From positions 6,901,694 through 6,965,693 of the forward strand of contig NZ_CM002285.1 in NCBI RefSeq assembly GCF_000497445.1: 64,000 nucleotides of DNA, given 5' to 3'. Under the pieces are notes generated by a model. The model had not been told where the DNA came from. It made no database searches and saw nothing but the letters and a program-made list of their open reading frames with translations. Of the stretch, positions 44,568-52,860 are shown piece by piece (the first letter of the stretch is position 1; every line of letters starts with the position of its first letter). Origin of the DNA: Streptomyces roseochromogenus subsp. oscitans DS 12.976. Lineage in GTDB: Bacteria; Actinomycetota; Actinomycetes; Streptomycetales; Streptomycetaceae. A program made the translations under genes and the position numbers.

Positions 44568-45892
44568 GCGCGAGACGGCGTCGGCTCCATCTCAACGCCT
44601 TCCTCATGGAGGCGGGTCACCACGAGGCAGCGTGGCGGCTCCCGCACAGCAATCCCCGGGCGGACTTCGACCTGCGGCACTGGATCGAGCTGGCGCAGCT
44701 GGCCGAGAGCGCCAAGTTCGACTCGCTGTTCCTCGCGGACGGCCCGGCGCTCATCGACACCGGCGAGTTCCGCCCGCCCGGCCAGCTCGAACCGCTGACG
44801 CTGCTGACCGCGCTCTCCCAGGCGACCAGCAGGATCGGCCTCATCGCGACCGTGTCCTCGACCTACAACGAGCCGTACAACCTCGCCCGCCGGCTCGCCT
44901 CCGTCGACCACGTCAGCGGCGGCCGCGCCGGCTGGAACATCGTCACCTCGGCCGGGGCGGACGAGGCGGCCAACTTCGGCCTCGACGACCGTCCCGGCCA
45001 CGCCGAACGCTACGCCCGCGCCGACGAGTTCCTGAAGGTCGCCAAGGCACTGTGGGACAGCTGGGAGGCCGATGCCGTCCTCGCGGACAGGGCCACCGGA
45101 CGTTACGCTGACCCCGCGCGTCTGCACCGCCTCGACCACCGGGGCTGGTACTTCAAGGTGGCCGGCCCGCTCAACGTCGAGCGTCCCCCGCAGGGCTACC
45201 CGCTGCTCGTCCAGGCCGGCTCCTCGGAGGACGGCAAGGACTTCGCGGCCCGCCACGCAGAGGCGATCTTCACCGCCCACACGACGTACGAGCGCGCCGC
45301 CGCCTTCTACGCCGACATCAAGGCGCGGACCAGGGCCGCGGGCCGCGACCCGGACGGTGTGATCGTCCTGCCCGGCATCGTCCCGTACATCGGGTCGACC
45401 GAGGAGGAGGCCCGGGCGCTTGCCCGGCAGTTCGACGAGCTGCGCGTTCCGGAGTACGGGCTGCGTCAGCTGGCCGCCGTGTTCGAGACCGAGCCGTCGG
45501 TCTTCGAACTCGACGAGCCACTGCCGGACTTCATCCTCGCCAGGCCGAAGCTGGAAGGCTCGCAGAGCCGCTCCGACCTGATCACCGATCTTGCGGTGCG
45601 CGAGCAGCTGACGGTCCGGCAGATCATCTCCCGGCTGGGCGGCGGGCGCGGTCACTTCGAGTTCATCGGGACGCCCGAGCAGATCGCGGACACGATCATC
45701 GCCTGGTTCGAGGGCAGTGCCGCGGACGGGTTCAACATCATGGCGCCCGCCCTGCCGTCGGGTCTGGCGGCCTTCGTCGAGCATGTGCTGCCGATCCTGC
45801 GCGGCAAGGGGCTGTTCCGCGAGGAGTACGAGGGTACGACCCTGCGTGAGCACTACGGGCTGCCGGTCCCGGCGAACCAGTTCCATGGCTGA
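44564..45892 (+). CDS. NtaA/SnaA/DszA-family FMNH2-dependent monooxygenase
   Basis: The 442-residue enzyme belongs to the DszA/NtaA branch of the luciferase superfamily, which oxidises sulfones, aminopolycarboxylates and similar compounds. Features are H-L-N-A-F-L-M near the start, R-L-A-S-V-D-H-V-S-G-G-R-A-G-W-N-I-V-T-S, and the C-terminal G-T-T-L-R-E-H-Y-G-L. It is the last intact gene of the Ssu operon. With the DszC-like enzyme at 46445 it suggests stepwise C-S bond cleavage of a sulfide or sulfone. Confidence 0.94.
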   Translation: MSARRRRLHLNAFLMEAGHHEAAWRLPHSNPRADFDLRHWIELAQLAESAKFDSLFLADGPALIDTGEFRPPGQLEPLTLLTALSQATSRIGLIATVSSTYNEPYNLARRLASVDHVSGGRAGWNIVTSAGADEAANFGLDDRPGHAERYARADEFLKVAKALWDSWEADAVLADRATGRYADPARLHRLDHRGWYFKVAGPLNVERPPQGYPLLVQAGSSEDGKDFAARHAEAIFTAHTTYERAAAFYADIKARTRAAGRDPDGVIVLPGIVPYIGSTEEEARALARQFDELRVPEYGLRQLAAVFETEPSVFELDEPLPDFILARPKLEGSQSRSDLITDLAVREQLTVRQIISRLGGGRGHFEFIGTPEQIADTIIAWFEGSAADGFNIMAPALPSGLAAFVEHVLPILRGKGLFREEYEGTTLREHYGLPVPANQFHG

Positions 45893-46205
45893 CCCGCTCG
45901 CGACTCCCGCCGCTTCCCGGAGCGGCGGGAGTCTGCCTGTGCTACGGGTCGAGGGCCTTCGCAAGACCTACGAAGACGGCTTCACCGCGGTGGCTGGTCT
46001 CGACCTGGAGATACGGACGGCGCCTTCTTCGGCCTGCTGGGCCCGAACGGCGCCGGGAAGACCACGCTGATCGGCTCGGTGTGCAACATCATGCAACGGC
46101 GCCTCGTCCTCGCGCGGGCCCTCATGCACCGGCCCCGCCTGCTCATCCTCGACGAGCCGACGGCCGGCGTCGACGTCGAGCTGCGCTCGGAGATCTGGTC
46201 TGTGG
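45885..46205 (+). pseudogene. Remnant of an ABC-2 type ATPase gene
   Basis: An ATG at 45885 within the end of the monooxygenase gene opens a frame with V-L-R-V-E-G-L-R-K-T-Y-E-D-G-F. After a one-base shift near 46018 it continues as G-A-F-F-G-L-L-G-P-N-G-A-G-K-T-T-L (Walker A), then jumps directly to R-R-L-V-L-A-R-A-L-M-H-R-P-R-L-L-I-L-D-E-P-T-A-G-V-D (end of the signature helix and Walker B) and stops being similar near 46205. The intact family has about 300 residues; more than half is gone. Confidence 0.75.
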
Positions 46206-46374
46206 CGGCATCCGTACGGGCAGCAGGTGGCCCCCGCCGCCCAGGTCCCCTTCGCCGATGCCGGGCGGAACTGCGCTGCTGCGCCCCCGGATCAGGGACG
46301 ACCACCCGGCCGCCCGCCATCGCGAACTCGTCATCCGGGGGCGTGAATCAGCCGGAATACTCCAGCTTCCCTAG

Positions 46375-46399
46375 TTTTCCTATCGGATTACTAGGAAAA
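46375..46399 (+). promoter_or_regulatory. Inverted repeat TTTTCCTA-N9-TAGGAAAA, candidate operator
   Basis: The arms are perfect over 8 bp and A/T-rich, which is striking in this genome. The repeat sits 45 bp before the DszC-like gene. The downstream Rrf2 regulator gene makes it a good candidate for that regulator's site. Confidence 0.5.
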
Positions 46400-46444
46400 T
46401 GCTTGCTGTAGGGACAGCCGCAGTCGCATGAAGCGGGTGAGGAT

Positions 46445-47668
46445 ATGACGGTGACGGCGGACGAGGTGACCGACGCGCGGGCCGGGCATGCCGACTGGCT
46501 GCACATAGCCCGTGAGATGGCGGACGACCTGGCCACGGACGCGGCCGAGCGCGAACAGGCCGGCAAGGCACCGCTCGACGAGGTGGCGCGATTGCGCGAG
46601 TCGGGACTGCTGACACTGCCGGCACCGGCCGAACTCGGGGGAGGGGGCGGGGACTGGCGTACGGCCTACGCGGTCATCCGGACGGTCGCCGCGGCCGACG
46701 GGGCCATCGGCCACCTGCTGGGCAACCACTACTTCCTGTCCTGCAGCGCCCGGTTCTTCGCCGACCGCACCCGTGCCGCCCGCATCGAGCGGGAGTCGAC
46801 GGCGGGGCAGTGGTGCTGGGGAGGCGGTATCGCCTCACACGAACCACCACTCATCCTGACCCCCACGTCGGGCGGCTATCTGCTCAACGGCTACCAGAGG
46901 TATGCCACCGGAGTCGGAGTCGCCGACCGGCTGGTGGTTCGAGCCGCCAAGTACGGCACCGGTGAGCCGTTGGCCGTCCTGGTCGACCCCGCCCGCTCGG
47001 GCGTCGTGATCGGCAGCAGCGGGGACGCATTCGGCCAGCGGCTGGCGGCCGGTGGCGGCGTGGAGTTCGATTCCGTGCGGGTCGCGGCCGACGATGTGCT
47101 CGGCTCCCTCTCGCCGGACGAGGGCGTCCTGTCTCCCTTCGCCTCTCTGGCCGCGCCGACCGCGCGTCTGGTCTCCGTCCACTTCTGTCTTGGCGTGGCA
47201 GAGGGCCTGCTGGCCGAGGTTCGCGAGTACGGAAGGGGCATGAGGTCCCCCTGGCAGCCGTTCTCGCCTCAGCCCTGGCCGGACAGCCCGCCGCACGATC
47301 CGTACGCGCTGACCGTGTACGGCGAGCTCACCGTCGTCGCACGTGCCGCGTCCGCCCTCGCCGAGCAGGCGGTGGATGCCCTGGTGCATGGCCTCGAACA
47401 GGGCGAGGATCTCGACGACGAGGAGTGCGCGGAGATCGCCGTCCTCGCGAGCGTGGCCGAGTCTGCCGCCTCCCGGGCCGCGCAGGAGATCACCACCCGA
47501 GCCCTGGACGTCCTCGGCGCCGACGCCGCCTCCGCGCGGCACGGCTTCGACCGCTTCTGGCGCAACGCCCGGACACACACCCTGCGCGAGCCGGTCGCCC
47601 ACAGACTGCGCGAGGTGGGCGACTACTTCCTCAACGGCGCGCACCCACCCTTCGCCCTTCCAGCCTGA
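46445..47668 (+). CDS. DszC/SfnB-like acyl-CoA-dehydrogenase-fold monooxygenase
   Basis: The 407-residue protein has the acyl-CoA dehydrogenase fold (N-terminal helical domain to about 125, beta domain to about 235, C-terminal helical bundle), but with G-H-L-L-G-N-H-Y and W-G-G-G-I-A-S-H-E in place of dehydrogenase active-site patterns. This is typical of DszC/SfnB sulfur-acquisition oxidoreductases that use reduced flavin and oxygen on sulfides or sulfones. Upstream lies the candidate operator. The Rrf2 gene follows after 54 nt. Confidence 0.9.
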   Translation: MTVTADEVTDARAGHADWLHIAREMADDLATDAAEREQAGKAPLDEVARLRESGLLTLPAPAELGGGGGDWRTAYAVIRTVAAADGAIGHLLGNHYFLSCSARFFADRTRAARIERESTAGQWCWGGGIASHEPPLILTPTSGGYLLNGYQRYATGVGVADRLVVRAAKYGTGEPLAVLVDPARSGVVIGSSGDAFGQRLAAGGGVEFDSVRVAADDVLGSLSPDEGVLSPFASLAAPTARLVSVHFCLGVAEGLLAEVREYGRGMRSPWQPFSPQPWPDSPPHDPYALTVYGELTVVARAASALAEQAVDALVHGLEQGEDLDDEECAEIAVLASVAESAASRAAQEITTRALDVLGADAASARHGFDRFWRNARTHTLREPVAHRLREVGDYFLNGAHPPFALPA

Positions 47669-47722
47669 CCGGGACGGCGACCGGTGCGGGGGGCCGACAC
47701 GACAGTGATGGATAATCGCGGC

Positions 47723-48181
47723 ATGCGGATCTCGGCGCGGGCGGACTATGCGGTGCGGGCGGCACTGGAGCTGGCCGCAGCAGGGAGCGAGGCCTCGCTC
47801 AAGGCCGAGGCGATCGCCGCGGCGCAGGGCATCCCGCACAAATTCCTGGAGGGCATCCTCGGCGACCTGCGCCGGGGCGGTCTTGTGGTCAGCCAGCGGG
47901 GCGGCAAGGGCGGCTACCGGCTCGCCCGCGCGGCGGAGTCGATCGCCATCGCCGACGTCATCCGCGTGGCGGACGGCCCCCTGGTCTCGGTGCGGGGAGT
48001 GCGCCCACCCGAGCTCTCCTACTGCGGTCCGGCGGAGTCGCTGCTGCCGCTGTGGATCGCCGTACGCGCCAACGTCCGCAAGATCCTCGGCGAGGTCACC
48101 CTCGCCCACGTGGCCGCGGCCAAGTTGCCCGACGAGGTCGTGAGCCTCGCGGAGGACCCCGAGGCCTGGACGAATCCCTGA
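47723..48181 (+). CDS. Rrf2-family transcriptional regulator
   Basis: The 152-residue regulator starts M-R-I-S-A-R-A-D-Y-A-V-R-A-A-L-E-L, has the helix-turn-helix I-A-A-A-Q-G-I-P-H-K-F-L-E-G-I-L and the wing G-G-K-G-G-Y-R-L-A. Only one cysteine is seen in the ligand region, not the three of iron-sulfur members, so it resembles CymR-like sulfur regulators. I chose the ATG at 47723 because GATAAT at 47711-47716 is a good -10 box for a leaderless transcript; an ATG at 47708 is also possible. It probably controls the sulfur operons around it. Confidence 0.9.
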   Translation: MRISARADYAVRAALELAAAGSEASLKAEAIAAAQGIPHKFLEGILGDLRRGGLVVSQRGGKGGYRLARAAESIAIADVIRVADGPLVSVRGVRPPELSYCGPAESLLPLWIAVRANVRKILGEVTLAHVAAAKLPDEVVSLAEDPEAWTNP

Positions 48182-48363
48182 CCGACACCACCCTGGCGCA
48201 TCCGGACCACCCGAGCGGCCACAACACCTGCGCGGGCGCCGTACTGACCATTCTGTCGGTGCTCGCAGGTCCGTGTACCGTCCCGTTCCCACTGACCAGC
48301 CTCACCGCGCCGGGCGTGACCCGGACCTACACGGGACGCCCCTGGCCGCACGGCAGATCGCGG

Positions 48364-51153
48364 TCACAGCGCCCGCGCCGCATAGGCCCTGACATCCGCG
48401 TCCGAGTCCGTCGTCGCGGTGGTCAGGGCGGCTCGGGCGTCCTCGACGGCACGGTGCCGGGTCAGGGCCAGTACGGCGGCCTTGCGGACGTCGGCGTTCA
48501 GGTCGGTGAGGGCCTTGGCGAGGGCCGGCACGGCCAGGTCGGAGTCTGCGACGGACAGAGCGGTGGCGGCGCCGGCCCGGACCTGCCAGGCCGGGTCTGA
48601 CAGGGCCGCATCGGCGCGTGCAGCCAGGCCTGCCGGGCAGCCCGTCGTGCCCAGAGCCTCGTAGGCGGCCCCCCGCACCAGGGCGTCGGGATCGTCGATG
48701 AGCGCGGCGAGGGCCGAGCGGGCCATGTCCGAGCCTGTGTCCATGGTGGCCAGAGCCTTGGCGATCGTGACGCGGACCTCGCGGGACGGATCGACGGCCG
48801 CTGCGCGGGCCACCTCTGCGGAGGCGTCGACCGACACCAGCGCGCGCACGGCCGCGATGCGTACGGCGATGTCGGAATCCGACAGGGAGTGCGCGAACAA
48901 CTCTGCGTCACCGAGTCGCAGGGCACGCAGCACGTCCAGTGCGGCGGCACGGACGGCGGCGTCGGCCTCGGACAGGGCGGCGGCGAGACCGTCGCGCAGC
49001 GCCGGTTCCGGCGGCAGCGTCTCGACCAGTTCGCGCAGTGAGGCGACTGCGGCGGCGCGGACGCCGGCGTCGGGATCGATGAGCGCCGAGGCCAGTGCCG
49101 GTCCGGTGCCCGGCGGCACGATCTCCGTCAGGACCGTGACGGCCGTTCGGCGCACGCTGGGCTCGGGATCCGTCAAGTACTCGGCGAGCATGGAGAGATC
49201 AGGCTCGTCCTCTGCGAGAGAGAGGAGTGCGAGCAGGCGAGGTGTGGCCTGCGTGTCCGCGTCGGCCCGGGGGTGGGCGGCTGTGTCGGCCACGGTGGGT
49301 TCCTGCCGCAACGCCACCGGCGCCGCTTCCCGGGCGCCTGCTGTCGCCACAGGTTCCGGGTGGACCTCGCCGATGTGCCGGGAGGGGCCGCCGGCCGGGG
49401 TGAAGCCGTCGACCGGGACCAGGTAGGGAGCCACGGGACGGGCCGTGAACTCCATAGCGCCAGAAGGGGACTTGTACAGGTCGAGGTGGTGGAACCAGAA
49501 CGCGTCATCGCGCCGCGGGTGGTCGATTCGGTCGTGGTAGAGGCCCCAGCGGGACTCGGTGCGGGCCAGGGAGGCGCGTGCGGCCATCTCCGCGCAGTCG
49601 CGGATGAAGGTGACCTCGGCGCAGCGCATGAGTTCGTGCGGGGTCCGGGCGCCCATCGCGGCGATATCGTCCCGCATCCGCTCGAAGGCTTCCAGGGCCA
49701 GGGAGAGACGGGCGCCGGACTTCGGCGGGGCCACGTAGTCGTTGACGAAGCGGCGCAGCTTGTACTCGACCTGGGGCTGCGGTGGGCCCTCCGAGTTGCG
49801 CAGCGGGCGGTAGATCAGCTCGTGCGCCTCGCGCAGCTGGTCCTGCGGCAACTCGCCCTCGTAGGCCTGGTACTGGGTGGCATCCGCCCCCGCCAGGTCA
49901 CCGAACACGAACGCGCCGATCATGTAGTTGTGCGGAACGCAGGCCAGGTCTCCGGCGGCGTACAGGCGGGGGACGGTCGTACGGGCGTGGTCGTCGACCC
50001 GTACGCCGGAGGCCGAGTGGCCGCCGCACAGGCCGATCTCGGAGATGTGCATCTCGACGTCGTGGGTGCGATAGTCATGTCCGCGGCCCGAGTGGAACGT
50101 GCCACGCGTCGGGCGCTCGGTCGAGTGCAGGATCGACTCCAGGGCCGAGATCGACTCCTCTGGAAGGTGGCTCAGCTTCAGGTAGACCGGGCCCCGGTCG
50201 CTCGCGATCTCGGCCGCGAACTCGGCCATCATCTGCCCCGACCAGTAGTCGGAGTCGACGAAGCGTTCGCCGTGCCGGTTGACCTGGTAGCCGCCGAAGG
50301 GATTGGCGACGTAGGCGCAGGCGGGGCCGTTGTAGTCCTTGATCAGTGGGTTGATCTGGAAGCACTCGATGCCGGTGAGTTCGGCGCCCGCGTGGTAGGC
50401 CATGGCGTAGCCGTCGCCCGCGTTGGTCGGGTTTTCGTAGGTGCCGTAGAGGTAGCCGGAGGCGGGCAGGCCGAGGCGGCCGCAGGCGCCGGTCGCCAGG
50501 ATCACGGCGCCCGCGCGCACCACCACGAACGCGCCGGTGCGGGTGTTGAAGCCGACCGCCCCCACCGCCCGCCGGTCCGCACCGTCGCCCGCCGTCAGCA
50601 CCCGCACCGGCATCACCCGGTTCTCGATGCGGATCCGCTCGCGCATCTCGCGCCGCCGCAGCTGCCGGTACAGGACCTTCTTGACGTCCTTGCCCTCCGG
50701 CATCGGCAGCACATAGGAGCCGGAGCGGTGGACCTGGCGGACCGCGTACTCGCCGTGCTCGTCCTTCTCGAACTTCACGCCGTACGACTCCAGCCGCTGC
50801 ACGATGGCGAAGCCGCGGGTGGCGGTCTGGCGGACGGTGGACTGGTCGACGATGCCGTCGTTGGCGCGGGTGATCTCGGCGACGTAGTCGTCGGGCTCGG
50901 CGCGGCCGGGGATGACCGCGTTGTTGACGCCGTCCATGCCCATGGCGAGGGCGCCGGAGTGACGGACGTGCGCCTTCTCCAGGAGGAGGACGTTCGCGCC
51001 GTGCTCGGCGGCGGTCAGGGCCGCCATGGTGCCGGCGGTGCCGCCGCCGATGACGAGGACGTCGCAGGTCAGTTCCTCGGCGTCGGTGAGAGCGGGGATC
51101 CGCAGGGACTGCGAGGGGGTGTTCGCGCGGGGGTTCACCGGTGTGCCTTTCAC
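48364..51153 (-). CDS. AprA/FrdA-like flavoprotein fused to C-terminal HEAT repeats
   Basis: The 929-residue protein has an N-terminal FAD-binding fumarate-reductase/adenylylsulfate-reductase alpha-type domain (residues about 25-600; V-L-V-I-G-G-G-T-A-G-T-M-A-A-L, then H-S-G-A-L-A-M-G-M-D-G-V, A-V-I-L-A-T-G-A-C-G-R, Y-A-A-G-D-L-A-C-V-P-H-N-Y). An acidic A/P/T-rich linker leads to about nine HEAT repeats (about 650-929, pattern D-P-x-x-x-V-R-x-x-A). The GTG at 51153 overlaps the ATPase stop. With the dicluster ferredoxin at the head of the operon it recalls AprAB, and with the importer it suggests redox conversion of a taken-up substrate. The reaction is not known; the HEAT part may be a docking platform. 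Confidence 0.9.
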   Translation of the reverse strand: MKGTPVNPRANTPSQSLRIPALTDAEELTCDVLVIGGGTAGTMAALTAAEHGANVLLLEKAHVRHSGALAMGMDGVNNAVIPGRAEPDDYVAEITRANDGIVDQSTVRQTATRGFAIVQRLESYGVKFEKDEHGEYAVRQVHRSGSYVLPMPEGKDVKKVLYRQLRRREMRERIRIENRVMPVRVLTAGDGADRRAVGAVGFNTRTGAFVVVRAGAVILATGACGRLGLPASGYLYGTYENPTNAGDGYAMAYHAGAELTGIECFQINPLIKDYNGPACAYVANPFGGYQVNRHGERFVDSDYWSGQMMAEFAAEIASDRGPVYLKLSHLPEESISALESILHSTERPTRGTFHSGRGHDYRTHDVEMHISEIGLCGGHSASGVRVDDHARTTVPRLYAAGDLACVPHNYMIGAFVFGDLAGADATQYQAYEGELPQDQLREAHELIYRPLRNSEGPPQPQVEYKLRRFVNDYVAPPKSGARLSLALEAFERMRDDIAAMGARTPHELMRCAEVTFIRDCAEMAARASLARTESRWGLYHDRIDHPRRDDAFWFHHLDLYKSPSGAMEFTARPVAPYLVPVDGFTPAGGPSRHIGEVHPEPVATAGAREAAPVALRQEPTVADTAAHPRADADTQATPRLLALLSLAEDEPDLSMLAEYLTDPEPSVRRTAVTVLTEIVPPGTGPALASALIDPDAGVRAAAVASLRELVETLPPEPALRDGLAAALSEADAAVRAAALDVLRALRLGDAELFAHSLSDSDIAVRIAAVRALVSVDASAEVARAAAVDPSREVRVTIAKALATMDTGSDMARSALAALIDDPDALVRGAAYEALGTTGCPAGLAARADAALSDPAWQVRAGAATALSVADSDLAVPALAKALTDLNADVRKAAVLALTRHRAVEDARAALTTATTDSDADVRAYAARAL

Positions 51154-51944
51154 GTGCCGAGCGAGGTGAGGACGTCGCGGCGCAGGGCCACGCGGGCCGG
51201 GTCGCCGAGGGCCGTACGGTCGCGCGGGTGCGGTACGTCCCGTACGGCGAGCAGGCGGCCGGCGCCGAGCAGGGCCACGCGGTCGCCGAGGAACAGGGCC
51301 TCGTCCACGTCATGGGTGACGAAGACGACGGTCGCGCCCGTGCCCCGCAGCACCTCCACCAACAGGTCCTGCATGCCGGCCCGGGTCTGGGCGTCGAGGG
51401 CGCCGAACGGCTCGTCCATGAGGACGGCGCGCGGACGCCCGGCCAGGGCGCGGGCCAATTGGGCGCGCTGGCGCTGCCCGCCGGAGACGCGATGCGGCAA
51501 CTGGCGTGCGTGGTCGGCGAGTCCGACGCAGGCCAGCCACTCCTCGGCCTGGACGCGGCGCTCGGAGCGCGGGACGCGGCGGATGGCGAGCGGGAGTTCC
51601 ACGTTGGCGCGCAGGGTGCGCCAGGGCAGGAGGGCGTCCTCCTGGAAGATCAGGGCGCGTTCGGCCGAGGGGCCGGCCAGGGGGTGCTCGTCCTGGTCGA
51701 TCTCTCCGGCCAGTGGGGGCAGCAGGCCCGCCAGGCTGCGCAGCAGGGTCGACTTGCCGCAGCCGGAGGGTCCGACGACGGTGAGGATCTCACCCCGCGC
51801 GATGTCCAGCTCGACGTCGGCCAGAACAGGCGCGTCGGGGCGGCCGAGCGTGGCGGCGTGGAGGATGAGCCGGGTGCCGCGTGCGGACGACGGCGCCTGG
51901 TCCACCGTACGGAGGCCGGGCTCGGTGTCAGACGAGGTGCTCAT
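51150..51944 (-). CDS. Nitrate/sulfonate/taurine-type ABC transporter ATPase
   Basis: The 264-residue ATPase has Walker A G-P-S-G-C-G-K-S-T, signature V-S-G-G-Q-R-Q-R-A-Q, Walker B A-V-L-M-D-E-P-F-G-A-L-D and V-T-H-D-V-D-E-A. It overlaps the flavoprotein gene by 4 nt and the permease gene by 17 nt, tying the importer to the flavoprotein. Confidence 0.94.
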   Translation of the reverse strand: MSTSSDTEPGLRTVDQAPSSARGTRLILHAATLGRPDAPVLADVELDIARGEILTVVGPSGCGKSTLLRSLAGLLPPLAGEIDQDEHPLAGPSAERALIFQEDALLPWRTLRANVELPLAIRRVPRSERRVQAEEWLACVGLADHARQLPHRVSGGQRQRAQLARALAGRPRAVLMDEPFGALDAQTRAGMQDLLVEVLRGTGATVVFVTHDVDEALFLGDRVALLGAGRLLAVRDVPHPRDRTALGDPARVALRRDVLTSLGT

Positions 51945-52860
51945 CGCGTGCCTCCTCGGTGTCGGAGGGCTGGTCGGTGCGGACGGGGGCGGGGGCCGGC
52001 CGGGCGGGCGCGAGCGTGCGCGGTGCCGTCGGCCGGGTTCCGGGGACGTACGACGTGCGGGGCAGCCAGCGGGTCAGGCGTCGGCCCAACAGTTCCACCG
52101 CCGTGGAGGTGAGCCAACCGAGGACGCCGATCGTGACCATGCCGACGAAGACACCGGGGTAGTTGACGATCGTGTAGTCCTGCCAGGTGCGGTAGCCGAC
52201 GCCGTACTGGCCGGAGATCATCTCGGCGGAGATCACGCAGATCCACGAGACGCCGATGCCGACCGACAGACCGCCGAAGATGCCGGGCAGCGCGCCCGGC
52301 AGGACGACCGAGCCGAGGATGCGCCACCGGCCGCCGCCCATCGTGAGCACGGCCTCCTCCCACACGGGGGTCAGCGCCCGGACGGAGTGCCGGGTGGAGA
52401 CCAGGACCGGGAAGAAGGCCGCGGTGAAGGTGATGAAGACGATGCCCTGTTCGTTGGAGGGGAAGAGGAGGATCGCGACGGGCACCAGGGCGATCGCCGG
52501 GATCGGGCGGACCACTTCCAGCAGGGGGCCCAGCAGATCCTCGGCCAGTCGCGAGCGGGCCACGAGCACGCCGCCCGCCACGCCCAGCACCGCCGCCAGC
52601 AGGAAACCGGTGACGATGCGGGTCAGGCTGTCGGTGAGGTCCGTCCAGTAGTCCGCCCCGGACAGGCGGTCGGCGAAGGCGTGGGCCACGTCGGTGACCG
52701 TGGGGAACTGCGAGAAGCGCAGCCACAGGTCGATGTCCAGGCTGGTCAGCAGCTGCCAGAGGCCGAGAGCGGCCGCGACGGCGGCCACCCGCAGCGCATA
52801 CCGGCCGATCGGCGGGAGTGGCCGCCGGTAGTGGCCCGCTCGCGGCGCGGGCGGGCTCAT
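51928..52860 (-). CDS. Nitrate/sulfonate/taurine-type ABC transporter permease
   Basis: The 310-residue permease has six helices (first at about 22-40) and the EAA loop V-L-T-M-G-G-G-R-W. A P/A/R-rich C-terminal tail of about 45 residues is not typical and is the part that overlaps the ATPase gene. It overlaps the binding-protein stop by 4 nt. Confidence 0.93.
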   Translation of the reverse strand: MSPPAPRAGHYRRPLPPIGRYALRVAAVAAALGLWQLLTSLDIDLWLRFSQFPTVTDVAHAFADRLSGADYWTDLTDSLTRIVTGFLLAAVLGVAGGVLVARSRLAEDLLGPLLEVVRPIPAIALVPVAILLFPSNEQGIVFITFTAAFFPVLVSTRHSVRALTPVWEEAVLTMGGGRWRILGSVVLPGALPGIFGGLSVGIGVSWICVISAEMISGQYGVGYRTWQDYTIVNYPGVFVGMVTIGVLGWLTSTAVELLGRRLTRWLPRTSYVPGTRPTAPRTLAPARPAPAPVRTDQPSDTEEARDEHLV

